IMG/VR virus record: IMGVR_UViG_3300030385_000682
Location: 1 to 35,712 of that record
Length of the DNA: 35,712 bases
From: a virus
Direction: 5' to 3' (one strand)
In this document: piece after piece, positions 1 through 5,642 of the stretch
Numbering within the stretch: position 1 is the first letter of the stretch
How the letters are laid out: each line of letters starts with the position of its first letter
The notes under the pieces: model-generated
Seen by the model: only the letters and a program-made list of their open reading frames with translations
Told to the model about the DNA's origin: nothing
The model's database searches: none
Position numbers and translations under genes: made by a program

Positions 1-36
1 TACAACAAACATCGTTATTAAAATTACTTTATACAT
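1..36 (-). CDS. Small membrane protein, 5' part only (complete copy at 35503-35580)
   Basis: The start codon is at 36-34 and the frame runs off the left contig end. The complete copy lies at the other end of the contig. The mismatch between the two terminal copies falls in this gene and changes a codon from CTT (Leu) to TTT (Phe) in the hydrophobic segment. Confidence 0.6.
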   Translation of the reverse strand, partial: MYKVILITMFVV

Positions 37-53
37 CTTACTCTTGTTTTAGT

Positions 54-134
54 TTAGTTGCCTTCTCTACCACAGTCAGGGCAGATTTCATCTCCGTATA
101 GCACATATTCGTGGCAATTTTTACAGTCCTCCAT
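54..134 (-). CDS. 26-aa zinc-ribbon microprotein
   Basis: This is a 26-residue frame with two CxxC knuckles (Cys4/Cys7 and Cys18/Cys21), the spacing expected of a minimal zinc ribbon. It starts at ATG 134, five bases after the TAG of the upstream gene (140-430), and is followed by the ATG of the next small membrane gene at 36, so it sits tightly in the leftward operon. The same frame recurs at 35598-35678 in the terminal repeat. The compact packing and the Cys pattern support a real gene. Its role is unknown; a nucleic-acid or protein-binding adaptor is a guess. Confidence 0.6.
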   Translation of the reverse strand: MEDCKNCHEYVLYGDEICPDCGREGN

Positions 135-139
135 AGTTT

Positions 140-430
140 CTAGGTGTTTTGGTTATACTCGTTAATAAACTCTACTACTGCGTTATACACTAACTCAATA
201 TTTGTAGTCTGTAAAGCATACTTTAAGTCGGTCAAATCCCAATCAGTATTTTGCTCATCTCTTGATTTTATAATCTCGTTTGCTACGGGCATCAACCAAT
301 CCCAAGATATATCGTATTTCAAATCATCTACATTAGCATACGATTCAAGTGCGAAAGGTTCTACCATAAAATGTGTGTGATTACCTTGAGGTACACCCAT
401 AAATTCTGCTATAATTTCGTTCTCTTTCAT
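140..430 (-). CDS. Conserved phage-type protein of unknown function (96 aa)
   Basis: The protein is acidic, soluble and probably alpha/beta, starting at ATG 430. The stretch ISWDWLMPVANEI near residue 42 recalls short hypothetical proteins common in Bacteroidetes genomes and their phages, but I can assign no domain. A 15-codon frame (447-494) ends just upstream, and the zinc-ribbon microgene follows after 5 bases. It is the first long gene after the tRNA-Met region, so it is probably carried on the same leftward transcript from the box at 916-923. Confidence 0.7.
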   Translation of the reverse strand: MKENEIIAEFMGVPQGNHTHFMVEPFALESYANVDDLKYDISWDWLMPVANEIIKSRDEQNTDWDLTDLKYALQTTNIELVYNAVVEFINEYNQNT

Positions 431-696
431 CTTACTCTTGTTTTAGTTCTGAGCCAATTAGCTTTTCTATTCGGCTCATATTTACCTTCGTAATCTTAAC
501 GAGGGTAGATAAAGCTTATATTTACCTTCGTTGTAGCTCAAATTGTCTTGATTATGAGCTTGATTAGTTGGTTGAAGCTCTAGGAGGTAAGTTCCCACCA
601 CCCCCTAAAGTCCAGTCTTCAACACCGATTGCCTACAATCCCAATCGTAGGACTTGGTACTACTTGCTTCCACTCACGCAGGAAGCTCTCGTATAG

Positions 697-769
697 TTGA
701 CCCCATAGGGATTGAACCTATGACCTTTTCCTTATGAGGGAATTGCTCTACCAACTGAGCTAGGGGTCA
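697..769 (-). tRNA. tRNA-Met (CAT anticodon)
   Basis: A complete 73-nt cloverleaf folds on the minus strand. The acceptor TGACCCC/GGGGTCA pairs at all 7 positions, the D stem is GCTC/GAGC with a TTGGTA loop, the anticodon loop CTCATAA carries CAT at 736-734, and the T arm is ATAGG-TTCAATC-CCTAT. Position 27-43 is an A-A mismatch. The 3' CCA is not encoded. A 6-bp hairpin (774-791) lies directly before the 5' end and may guide processing. CAT could be elongator Met, or Ile2 if the C34 is modified; the sequence alone does not decide. Confidence 0.93.
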
Positions 770-773
770 AGTT

Positions 774-791
774 TCTTCGTCTTTCCGAAGA
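774..791 (-). other. Hairpin abutting the tRNA-Met 5' end
   Basis: TCTTCG and CGAAGA form a perfect 6-bp stem around a 6-nt loop, four bases upstream of the mature tRNA 5' end in the leftward transcript. It is a candidate RNA-processing landmark. Confidence 0.4.
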
Positions 792-880
792 GTCATTCTT
801 TGACTGGATTAAGCCGTTTATGAACTACGCATCCACGCAGTAGAGAGGTGACTATAAAACCTTTGGCATCCAACCCTTCG

Positions 881-900
881 CACTAGAAGAAATCCTAGTG
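881..900 (-). other. Perfect inverted repeat CACTAG/CTAGTG
   Basis: A 6-bp stem with an 8-base loop lies just downstream of the promoter-like box at 916-923, so it would form near the 5' end of the transcript carrying tRNA-Met. No U-run follows on the minus strand, so it is not a classic terminator. Confidence 0.4.
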
Positions 901-915
901 TTATCATCCCCTCTT

Positions 916-923
916 CAAATATA
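916..923 (-). promoter_or_regulatory. Bacteroidetes-type -7 box (TATATTTG), leftward
   Basis: CAAATATA on the plus strand reads TATATTTG on the minus strand, matching the Bacteroidetes -7 consensus TAnnTTTG. No TTG is seen at the expected -33 spacing. Its position just upstream of the tRNA-Met region suggests it drives the tRNA and the genes after it. Confidence 0.45.
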
Positions 924-927
924 AATT

Positions 928-1170
928 TTACCCGACTCCATCTTCAGAATCATCAGATTCTTTAGGAATCAAGCTATCTGGTAGGTATGCGCTTAAAGAA
1001 TACATATATAATTTGTGGGCATATTCAATTAGAGAGTCCTCAGAATAATCACCCTTAATAGACTTAACCGCCAAGCCTAAACAACTAAGTCTAACCTCTG
1101 CGTCTAATTTCATTAATTTAATACGCTCGTCTTTTTGTCTTTGCATCTCTGCTTTCGATTGCTTACTCAT
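928..1170 (-). CDS. Hypothetical protein (80 aa)
   Basis: It starts at ATG 1170. The N-terminal half is strongly charged and helical (Lys/Arg/Glu/Gln rich), followed by a Tyr/Ser/Leu-rich middle and an acidic tail. No family is recognised. It lies downstream of the SSB-like gene in the leftward operon, separated by 113 bases that contain a hairpin, and upstream of the tRNA region. Confidence 0.65.
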   Translation of the reverse strand: MSKQSKAEMQRQKDERIKLMKLDAEVRLSCLGLAVKSIKGDYSEDSLIEYAHKLYMYSLSAYLPDSLIPKESDDSEDGVG

Positions 1171-1220
1171 ATCACTTTTCTTGTTTATTAATTGTTAACC
1201 TAAACACATATATAGGTGAA

Positions 1221-1246
1221 GAAAGGGATTAACTAAAACCCCTCTC
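1221..1246 (-). other. Intergenic hairpin (GAGAGGG / CCCTTTC)
   Basis: On the minus strand GAGAGGG pairs with CCCTTTC (7 bp with one G-U) around a 12-nt loop in the gap between the SSB-like gene and the 80-aa gene. No U-run follows, so an mRNA stability or attenuation role is more likely than strong termination. Confidence 0.35.
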
Positions 1247-1283
1247 ATTCATTTAAACCTATGTTGTAAAATTAAACCCTTAT

Positions 1284-1616
1284 TTAGAACGGTAAATCTT
1301 CACCCCCACTACTTGCAGGTTCTGTTTCAGTTTTCGTAGAACTTCCCGTACCAATCTTCCAGGCATTTACATTGTGGAAATACTTACCTCCGTGCTCTCG
1401 TGACGTGATATCGAAGAATACTTCAACATCTTGACCCACCTTTAAGTACTCTACTACTGAGGTTTTATCCCCGAACGTGGTGAAGCAAACATCTTTAGGG
1501 TATTCTCCATCCGTGGTAATAACGAAGTCTCTCTTCTCCCACTCGTTGCCCGTTTTACTCGTACCTGTAACCTTGTCGAAAATCTTTTTGACTTTCCCTT
1601 TCGCTCTCAAATCCAT
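1284..1616 (-). CDS. SSB-like OB-fold protein (DUF3127-like)
   Basis: The 110-aa protein fits a single OB-fold: a GKVKKIFD strand at 7-14, EWEKRDFVITT around 25-35, a CFTTFGDK core at 44-51, a VFFDITSREHGGKY strand and NAWKI near the end. A flexible Ser/Thr/Glu-rich linker leads to the terminal acidic tip DLPF, as in bacterial SSBs (DDIPF), where it recruits partner proteins. Family knowledge: DUF3127 proteins are SSB analogues frequent in Bacteroidetes and their phages. It starts at ATG 1616. It probably coats ssDNA for the annealing protein and nucleases encoded upstream in the same operon. Confidence 0.82.
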   Translation of the reverse strand: MDLRAKGKVKKIFDKVTGTSKTGNEWEKRDFVITTDGEYPKDVCFTTFGDKTSVVEYLKVGQDVEVFFDITSREHGGKYFHNVNAWKIGTGSSTKTETEPASSGGEDLPF

Positions 1617-1635
1617 AAGATTCTTTTTTTCGTTG

Positions 1636-1878
1636 TTAATTTAATTCTTGTTTCCCTAGTTTTTCTTGGTCTCGCAATATTATAGCCGTTCGCATAGCTC
1701 TCTCAATGATTATATCTTCTCTAATAATCTCCGACATCATAACTACCAATTCATCTTCGTTAGCATTAACGAACATACTTATCTCGCAATCGCCCTCGCT
1801 TGTGTAGTTATTAATCAGAATGAAAGATGAGTCACACTTGGCACATAAATCATTTATATTTTTTTCTAAACTGTCCAT
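1636..1878 (-). CDS. Hypothetical acidic protein (80 aa)
   Basis: I place the start at ATG 1878. A longer in-frame reading would need a TTG at 1884 that lies inside the promoter box. The protein is acidic, with a LCAKC CxxC-like pair near the N-terminus and helical stretches at 43-60. No family is recognised. A full promoter lies directly upstream, with TATATTTG at 1889-1882 and TTG at 1912-1910 (20-bp spacer), so the transcript would begin at or within a few bases of the ATG. This gene and the SSB-like gene after it probably form a separately promoted unit. Confidence 0.65.
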   Translation of the reverse strand: MDSLEKNINDLCAKCDSSFILINNYTSEGDCEISMFVNANEDELVVMMSEIIREDIIIERAMRTAIILRDQEKLGKQELN

Positions 1879-1881
1879 GCA

Positions 1882-1912
1882 CAAATATAGTTAATAATTG
1901 CGCGGTTGTCAA
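1882..1912 (-). promoter_or_regulatory. Complete Bacteroidetes-type promoter (TTG-N20-TATATTTG)
   Basis: On the minus strand TTG (1912-1910) is separated by 20 bp from TATATTTG (1889-1882), matching the -33/-7 pattern known for Bacteroidetes. The start codon at 1878 begins three bases after the -7 box, so the mRNA should be leaderless or nearly so. Confidence 0.65.
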
Positions 1913-1915
1913 GAG

Positions 1916-2428
1916 TTAGTCTTGATTTTCTTCACAAGAGTTGTAAACCGAATCCCCTTGAGCTGACACTAAATCCTTAGTGTAAATCCATACACGTTCT
2001 AAGTCTTTATTCATAATCTTCCCACTTTTACGCATATCAATTATATCCTTAATGGCTTTAATAATCCTCTTCTTAGGAGTCCCTTGAGTGTAAACATCGC
2101 TAAACCCATCATTTATGTAAGTAACATCTTCCCCTATAAAAGTTTCAATTAACACTTGGAAATATTTAGACACCGAGTTGTACTTGTGTAAGTATTCACC
2201 CAAGAATCCTTGACAATCCATCATCTCGTTTCTCCTACACATAATCTTCACACCCCAATTACGTTCAGGCATACGAGAGAAAAAGTCTAAGTAAGCTTCT
2301 GGTTCTACGTAATCTCTAAAGTATTTATGTTGCAAGTGCATATCCCTTAAAGGTCTACGTACAGGCTTAATGTAAATTACTAATTCTGTTGAATTATCGA
2401 ATCCGTTTTCAATAATATCCTTATTCAT
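1916..2428 (-). CDS. Hypothetical protein (170 aa)
   Basis: I favour ATG 2428, which overlaps the stop of the upstream gene as ATGAATAA, a usual translational-coupling arrangement; ATG 2449 is an alternative. The protein is mixed alpha/beta and basic in the middle, with a strand ELVIYIKPVRRPLRD near the N-terminus and a KKRIIKAIKDIIDMRKSG helix toward the C-terminus. No recognised family. It sits between the exonuclease and SSB-like genes, so a replication or recombination role is plausible from context only. Confidence 0.6.
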   Translation of the reverse strand: MNKDIIENGFDNSTELVIYIKPVRRPLRDMHLQHKYFRDYVEPEAYLDFFSRMPERNWGVKIMCRRNEMMDCQGFLGEYLHKYNSVSKYFQVLIETFIGEDVTYINDGFSDVYTQGTPKKRIIKAIKDIIDMRKSGKIMNKDLERVWIYTKDLVSAQGDSVYNSCEENQD

Positions 2429-2630
2429 TGCTGGCATAATTGCTCCCATCTTTTTCGTCTTTATCTTCTTGTTCAAATTCCTTTAACATATCTGCGTACA
2501 TCTCAAGTAATACTGATAACTTATTAGAGTCCTCACTACTCATGAGTATTTTATTTTCCAACTTCCACCAACCGTCACACTCTTTCGTGAGCGTATATAG
2601 CATCCAGTGAAGCTCTTCTGGTCTAAGCAT
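2421..2630 (-). CDS. Hypothetical acidic helical protein (69 aa)
   Basis: Starts at ATG 2630, five bases after the exonuclease stop. It is predicted to be all-helical with an acidic Lys/Asp/Glu-rich C-terminus, and has two tryptophans in CDGWWKLE around residue 18. Its stop overlaps the next start (2428). No family is recognised; the tight coupling on both sides supports a real gene. Confidence 0.6.
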   Translation of the reverse strand: MLRPEELHWMLYTLTKECDGWWKLENKILMSSEDSNKLSVLLEMYADMLKEFEQEDKDEKDGSNYASNE

Positions 2631-2635
2631 ATCGT

Positions 2636-3364
2636 TTAAAATATATAGTTAGGTGTAGGTATTTTAAAATCATAAACCTTTCCCTGCTCAAGACTGCTTA
2701 ATATACCTACTAAATCTTGCGTCTCCTGCATTAAAAGCATTGCCTGCTCCTCGTCTTCAAACGCGTCTTTGTAAGCGCTTAGAACGGCTGTGTAATAATC
2801 AAGCCCTTCAGTAAAGCAAAGTTCGTCTATAATTCTTTCCGCTTTAACTTTACCAACTTTTGGTATTCCAACAATATTATCTGTGGAATCCCCCATAAGA
2901 ACTTGAATCCAATGATTGTACTCTGCTAAATCTTCGCTAACATCGTAAAGCTCTCGCTTTCCCCAGTTATAGTGAAGACCCGTAATACAGTCTAAATCTT
3001 TATCTATTGTGCATATACAAGTATCATCACTAATTTCCATCTGACATATACCTAAAGCATCATCAGCTTCCATTCCATTAACAACAATACAATCCCACTT
3101 GTCAATAAAGTATTCCCTAGCTTCGTAAAAGAATTGAGGCTTCTCAAGTTTCTTTCTGTTGCCTTTATATTCTCTAGTAAAAGCTACATCTTTACGGAAG
3201 TTACCTCTACCCGTTAAGAATCCTATATACTTCTCTGCCCCAGTAGCGTGAAATACCCCGTTGAAAAGGTCGTCTATTGTTTCGTACATTTCATCCACTC
3301 TACCGCCCTCATGTTTCCACGAGGCGCGATATAGTAGAATATCTGCATCTATAAGCGCAATCAC
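2636..3364 (-). CDS. 5'-3' exonuclease, FEN/PIN superfamily
   Basis: The 242-aa protein has the ordered motifs of phage FEN-type nucleases: DAD at 6-8, YKGNR at 66-70 (helical arch lysine/arginine), EADDA at 99-103, DKDLD at 121-125 and GDSTDNIVGIPKVG at 158-171 (metal-binding acids and helix-hairpin-helix). These residues bind two metals that cleave 5' flaps or resect DNA. The start is GTG 3364, overlapping the TAG of the upstream annealing protein by one base (TAGTG), so the two are probably translationally coupled. Together they look like a resection-plus-annealing recombination pair, and the nuclease could also remove RNA primers. Confidence 0.88.
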   Translation of the reverse strand: MIALIDADILLYRASWKHEGGRVDEMYETIDDLFNGVFHATGAEKYIGFLTGRGNFRKDVAFTREYKGNRKKLEKPQFFYEAREYFIDKWDCIVVNGMEADDALGICQMEISDDTCICTIDKDLDCITGLHYNWGKRELYDVSEDLAEYNHWIQVLMGDSTDNIVGIPKVGKVKAERIIDELCFTEGLDYYTAVLSAYKDAFEDEEQAMLLMQETQDLVGILSSLEQGKVYDFKIPTPNYIF

Positions 3365-3951
3365 TACGCAAGGGCTTTATTAAGAGCTTCAGACTGCTCA
3401 GTCGTAAGAGCGTAGTCTTTCATCTTAGATTTAACAACATCACCCTTTCCAGATTCAATAGCTTTAAGCATAGCTTTGTACTTAACATCCGTTAAAGAAT
3501 CTTTCTTTGTGTGTGACTCGGTTTGCGCTGCGACGTACTTATTATCATCCCACATTCCTAAGAATATATCAGCGTTAAACCCTAACTTAGACAATCCCTT
3601 AGTTAAGGCATCAGTAGATACCTTTTTAAAGCACTCGTCATCAAGCCTTCCTTTACTGTTGTGCGTTGCGATAGAAGAGTTTATATCGTATTGATATGTA
3701 TTACCGTCTTCAACATACCAAAGTACCGCTTGATAGCACAACAATCCCCCTATGTCAACTGAATAAAATTGCTCGTTGGATATTCCCCAACCTCTACCTA
3801 TCTGACCGAACGCTCGTGTAAGCTCTCGCACTTGATAATGCGCGTTAATACTTGTAAACTTTCTTCCGAAGCCTACTTCTTTTGTGAACGCGGGGTCTGT
3901 ACCCATTACTTTGTTCCACAGATCCATGTTACTGTTTTCAATCTTACTCAT
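3364..3951 (-). CDS. Single-strand annealing protein (Rad52/Erf-like)
   Basis: The 195-aa protein follows the phage Rad52-like layout: FTSINAHYQVRELTRAFG at 32-49, a GWG turn at 54-56, strands around 63-90, the STDALTKGLSKLGFNADIF helix-loop at 112-130 and the GMWDDNKYV signature at 132-140. A basic Lys-rich C-terminal region follows. Such proteins anneal complementary ssDNA during recombination-dependent replication and concatemer formation. It starts at ATG 3951 and is immediately followed by the exonuclease (GTG at the stop codon). The SSB-like gene lies further down the same operon. Confidence 0.82.
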   Translation of the reverse strand: MSKIENSNMDLWNKVMGTDPAFTKEVGFGRKFTSINAHYQVRELTRAFGQIGRGWGISNEQFYSVDIGGLLCYQAVLWYVEDGNTYQYDINSSIATHNSKGRLDDECFKKVSTDALTKGLSKLGFNADIFLGMWDDNKYVAAQTESHTKKDSLTDVKYKAMLKAIESGKGDVVKSKMKDYALTTEQSEALNKALA

Positions 3952-3956
3952 AATTT

Positions 3957-4151
3957 CTACTTGTTTTGGTTAATTCTTTTAATCACTTTAAGTTTACCGC
4001 TTAAATACATTCTCCAGTACCTACGAGACAACGTGGATTCGTCTATATTTACCCCGTAGTAAATTGCTAAGAACTTACGCACAACATTGAGGCAGTAGCC
4101 TCTTATGTGTGCCTCTTTAATTGCGTTAGATATTAAACACTTCTCAAACAT
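3957..4151 (-). CDS. Hypothetical basic protein (64 aa)
   Basis: Starts at ATG 4151, five bases before the annealing-protein ATG. It is small, basic and helical; the segment IDESTLSRRYWRMYLSGKLK (36-55) could form a helix-turn-helix that contacts DNA, but I cannot assign a family. Location upstream of recombination genes would suit a regulator or DNA-binding accessory factor. Confidence 0.6.
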   Translation of the reverse strand: MFEKCLISNAIKEAHIRGYCLNVVRKFLAIYYGVNIDESTLSRRYWRMYLSGKLKVIKRINQNK

Positions 4152-4154
4152 ATA

Positions 4155-4403
4155 TCATACGTTTTTAGTTATTATTACGAAACCTTCGTTAAGTATCAAT
4201 TCAACCTTCTTTTTTAAAAACCACCAACCATGACCGTTTTCAACTTTACCTCCAAGCTCATGATAGCTCACGTGATAGTCGTCAAGCCTAACTCCAAAAT
4301 CAATTCCACACTCGATTATCGTTCCTCTAACTTTTACATCTCTGTGTACGCACATCACAAAAACCCTATCACCAATAATTATTTCCTGTTTTAATTTTAA
4401 CAT
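4155..4403 (-). CDS. Hypothetical SH3-like small protein (82 aa)
   Basis: Starts at ATG 4403. The strand-rich pattern (GDRVFVMC, VRGTIIECG, FGVRLDDY, GHGWWFLKKKVEL) suggests a small beta-barrel. Its ending resembles that of the 79-aa protein at 7202-7441, which also ends in a Trp-rich strand. A leader of about 107 bases with a promoter-like box and two hairpins precedes it, so it may head a regulated unit (annealing protein, exonuclease, SSB). Function unknown. Confidence 0.62.
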   Translation of the reverse strand: MLKLKQEIIIGDRVFVMCVHRDVKVRGTIIECGIDFGVRLDDYHVSYHELGGKVENGHGWWFLKKKVELILNEGFVIITKNV

Positions 4404-4445
4404 AACTCTACAATATGTTTAAGATATAATACTTTGTTATATAGT

Positions 4446-4490
4446 GCTTAGATTTAAGCATAGGGTATACTTATTTCTGAGCATACCCCC
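4446..4490 (-). promoter_or_regulatory. Two hairpins in the leader of the 4403 gene
   Basis: On the minus strand GGGTATGCT pairs with AGTATACCC (9 bp with one G-U, 4463-4490 region), followed by TGCTTA/TAAGCA (4446-4461). They lie between the end of the peptidase gene and the next start, downstream of the box at 4511-4518. They could be a terminator of the upstream transcript, or an attenuator or stability element in the 5' leader. There is no strong U-run, which argues for the latter. Confidence 0.45.
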
Positions 4491-4510
4491 TAAACCTTTA
4501 CAACTATAAA

Positions 4511-4518
4511 CAAATATA
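4511..4518 (-). promoter_or_regulatory. Leftward -7 box (TATATTTG)
   Basis: TATATTTG on the minus strand lies in the 123-bp gap after the metallopeptidase gene. No good -33 TTG is seen. It would give the gene at 4155-4403 a structured leader of about 105 nt. Confidence 0.4.
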
Positions 4519-4526
4519 CTAAATAC

Positions 4527-5612
4527 CTAGTTAGTAACCTCTTTGAAATGACCGCAATCCGTACAGTGTAAGTAAACCATATCACTCTGACCGTACTTTG
4601 AGTACGTTCCACCACAAGAACACGCGAGCTTGCAAGATGGTTCGCTTAAACCTACACTACTTACCCCTGCATCATCTTGCCAATAGAACGGGTCTCCGTT
4701 ACAGAAATCACACGACATTGTACCTTTCTTTACCGCGAAGCACACATCGCATAATGACGAGTTTTCACTCGTAATAACCTTAGTTGATGGTTTTGAACTG
4801 CTCCCGTAGTGAGTATATGAACCGTAACCACCCCAACTATTAAAAGTATCAACTGCTTCATGAGTGTATTTCTGCTCTCCTAGCGTTTCTATTAATTCCC
4901 TTACCATAACCATGCAATTATACGCATCGTCTATTACAACCGTTTCTTTATCCGTGTGAGGTGAGTAATAACCACAACTCATATTAGCACAACATACACC
5001 TACCGCTTGAGCCACCTCATGTACATCAGTAAGCCCCCCAGTAGTAATTTTATAACCTCTATTAGTGATTGTCTCTTTTATCTTACTCTCAAATACATTC
5101 CCGAACATAATTACCCCAGAACTTTCAGATACAAAATCACTATTACCTTGCCTATCGCATTGTAACGCGTAACCTACATCCGTAAAGAAACTTAAATCTA
5201 AGCTGGAACTACCAACGCATCCTATCTCCTCTTGCGCGAAGAAAACAACTTTGATGTTATCGAAGCGTTTAAGCATCTCAAGAGCCACCCAAACACCTAC
5301 CTTGTCATCACCACCAGTACCTACTTGCTCCATTTTATCCCCTCTCATAGCAAACAATGTCCCATCTTGCTCGTGAATCTTAAAGTCTGGATATATATCG
5401 TGTACTGTATCCGTATGCGATACAACGCAAGGGAAAGCATCAGCATCACCTTTAACGAAGTACATATTATCACTCTCATCTACATACCCCTCAGCTCCGT
5501 ACTCAATACACTTATCCCAAATGTAGTTTAGTGTCTGTTCATACTCGTAAGAGGTTGCTTGCGTACCTAAGACATCTATAAGTCTTTTTACGCTGTCTAT
5601 ATCTTTTTTCAT
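4527..5612 (-). CDS. M20-type zinc metallopeptidase with zinc-ribbon C-terminus
   Basis: Residues 1-245 match the catalytic fold of M20 (peptidase T/ArgE-like) co-catalytic metallopeptidases. Visible are SHTDTV (His66, Asp68), GTGGDDKVG (bridging Asp102), FAQEEIG (Glu128 catalytic, Glu129 metal), CDR (Asp153) and SPHTDKE (His219), so the usual ligand set is complete. The dimerisation lid seems reduced. Residues 260-361 form a Ser/Gly-rich linker and a cysteine-rich tail with pairs C288/C291, C301/C304, C331/C333 and C350/C353, likely zinc ribbons. It starts at ATG 5612 and is cytoplasmic (no signal peptide). A substrate cannot be inferred; host peptides or a modified amino-acid derivative are possible. 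Confidence 0.8.
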   Translation of the reverse strand: MKKDIDSVKRLIDVLGTQATSYEYEQTLNYIWDKCIEYGAEGYVDESDNMYFVKGDADAFPCVVSHTDTVHDIYPDFKIHEQDGTLFAMRGDKMEQVGTGGDDKVGVWVALEMLKRFDNIKVVFFAQEEIGCVGSSSLDLSFFTDVGYALQCDRQGNSDFVSESSGVIMFGNVFESKIKETITNRGYKITTGGLTDVHEVAQAVGVCCANMSCGYYSPHTDKETVVIDDAYNCMVMVRELIETLGEQKYTHEAVDTFNSWGGYGSYTHYGSSSKPSTKVITSENSSLCDVCFAVKKGTMSCDFCNGDPFYWQDDAGVSSVGLSEPSCKLACSCGGTYSKYGQSDMVYLHCTDCGHFKEVTN

Positions 5613-5642
5613 AACTATGAATGTTTTTAGTTTTAGGTAATT

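Larger units (their letters stand above)
1..168. repeat. Terminal direct repeat, left copy (circular closure)
   Basis: This sequence recurs at 35545-35712 with a single difference, A at 9 versus G at 35553. Genes are continuous across the join, because the leftward frames at the contig end continue into the leftward frames at the start. The simplest reading is an assembly overlap of a circular or circularly permuted genome. A true short terminal redundancy is possible but less likely, since the repeat cuts through two genes. Confidence 0.9.
431..927 (-). ncRNA. Structured non-coding stretch around tRNA-Met
   Basis: About 500 bases hold no credible gene over 20 codons. Besides tRNA-Met (697-769) they contain many inverted repeats: TCTTCG/CGAAGA at 774-791, CACTAG/CTAGTG at 881-900, GCTTCC/GGAAGC around 665-685, CGATTG/CAATCG overlapping CCTA/TAGG at about 627-650 (pseudoknot-capable), AGCTCA/TGAGCT at 535-560, and a near-palindrome at 483-507. 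The motif ATATTTACCTTCGT occurs at 478-491 and 518-531, 40 bases apart. A leftward promoter-like box lies at 916-923. It could be a structured RNA, a processed tRNA transcript, or decayed tRNAs. Confidence 0.4.

Noticed and set aside
560-690. A second tRNA in the structured region
   Set aside because: No T arm with TTCRANY and no seven-base acceptor pair could be found; reported only as structured sequence.
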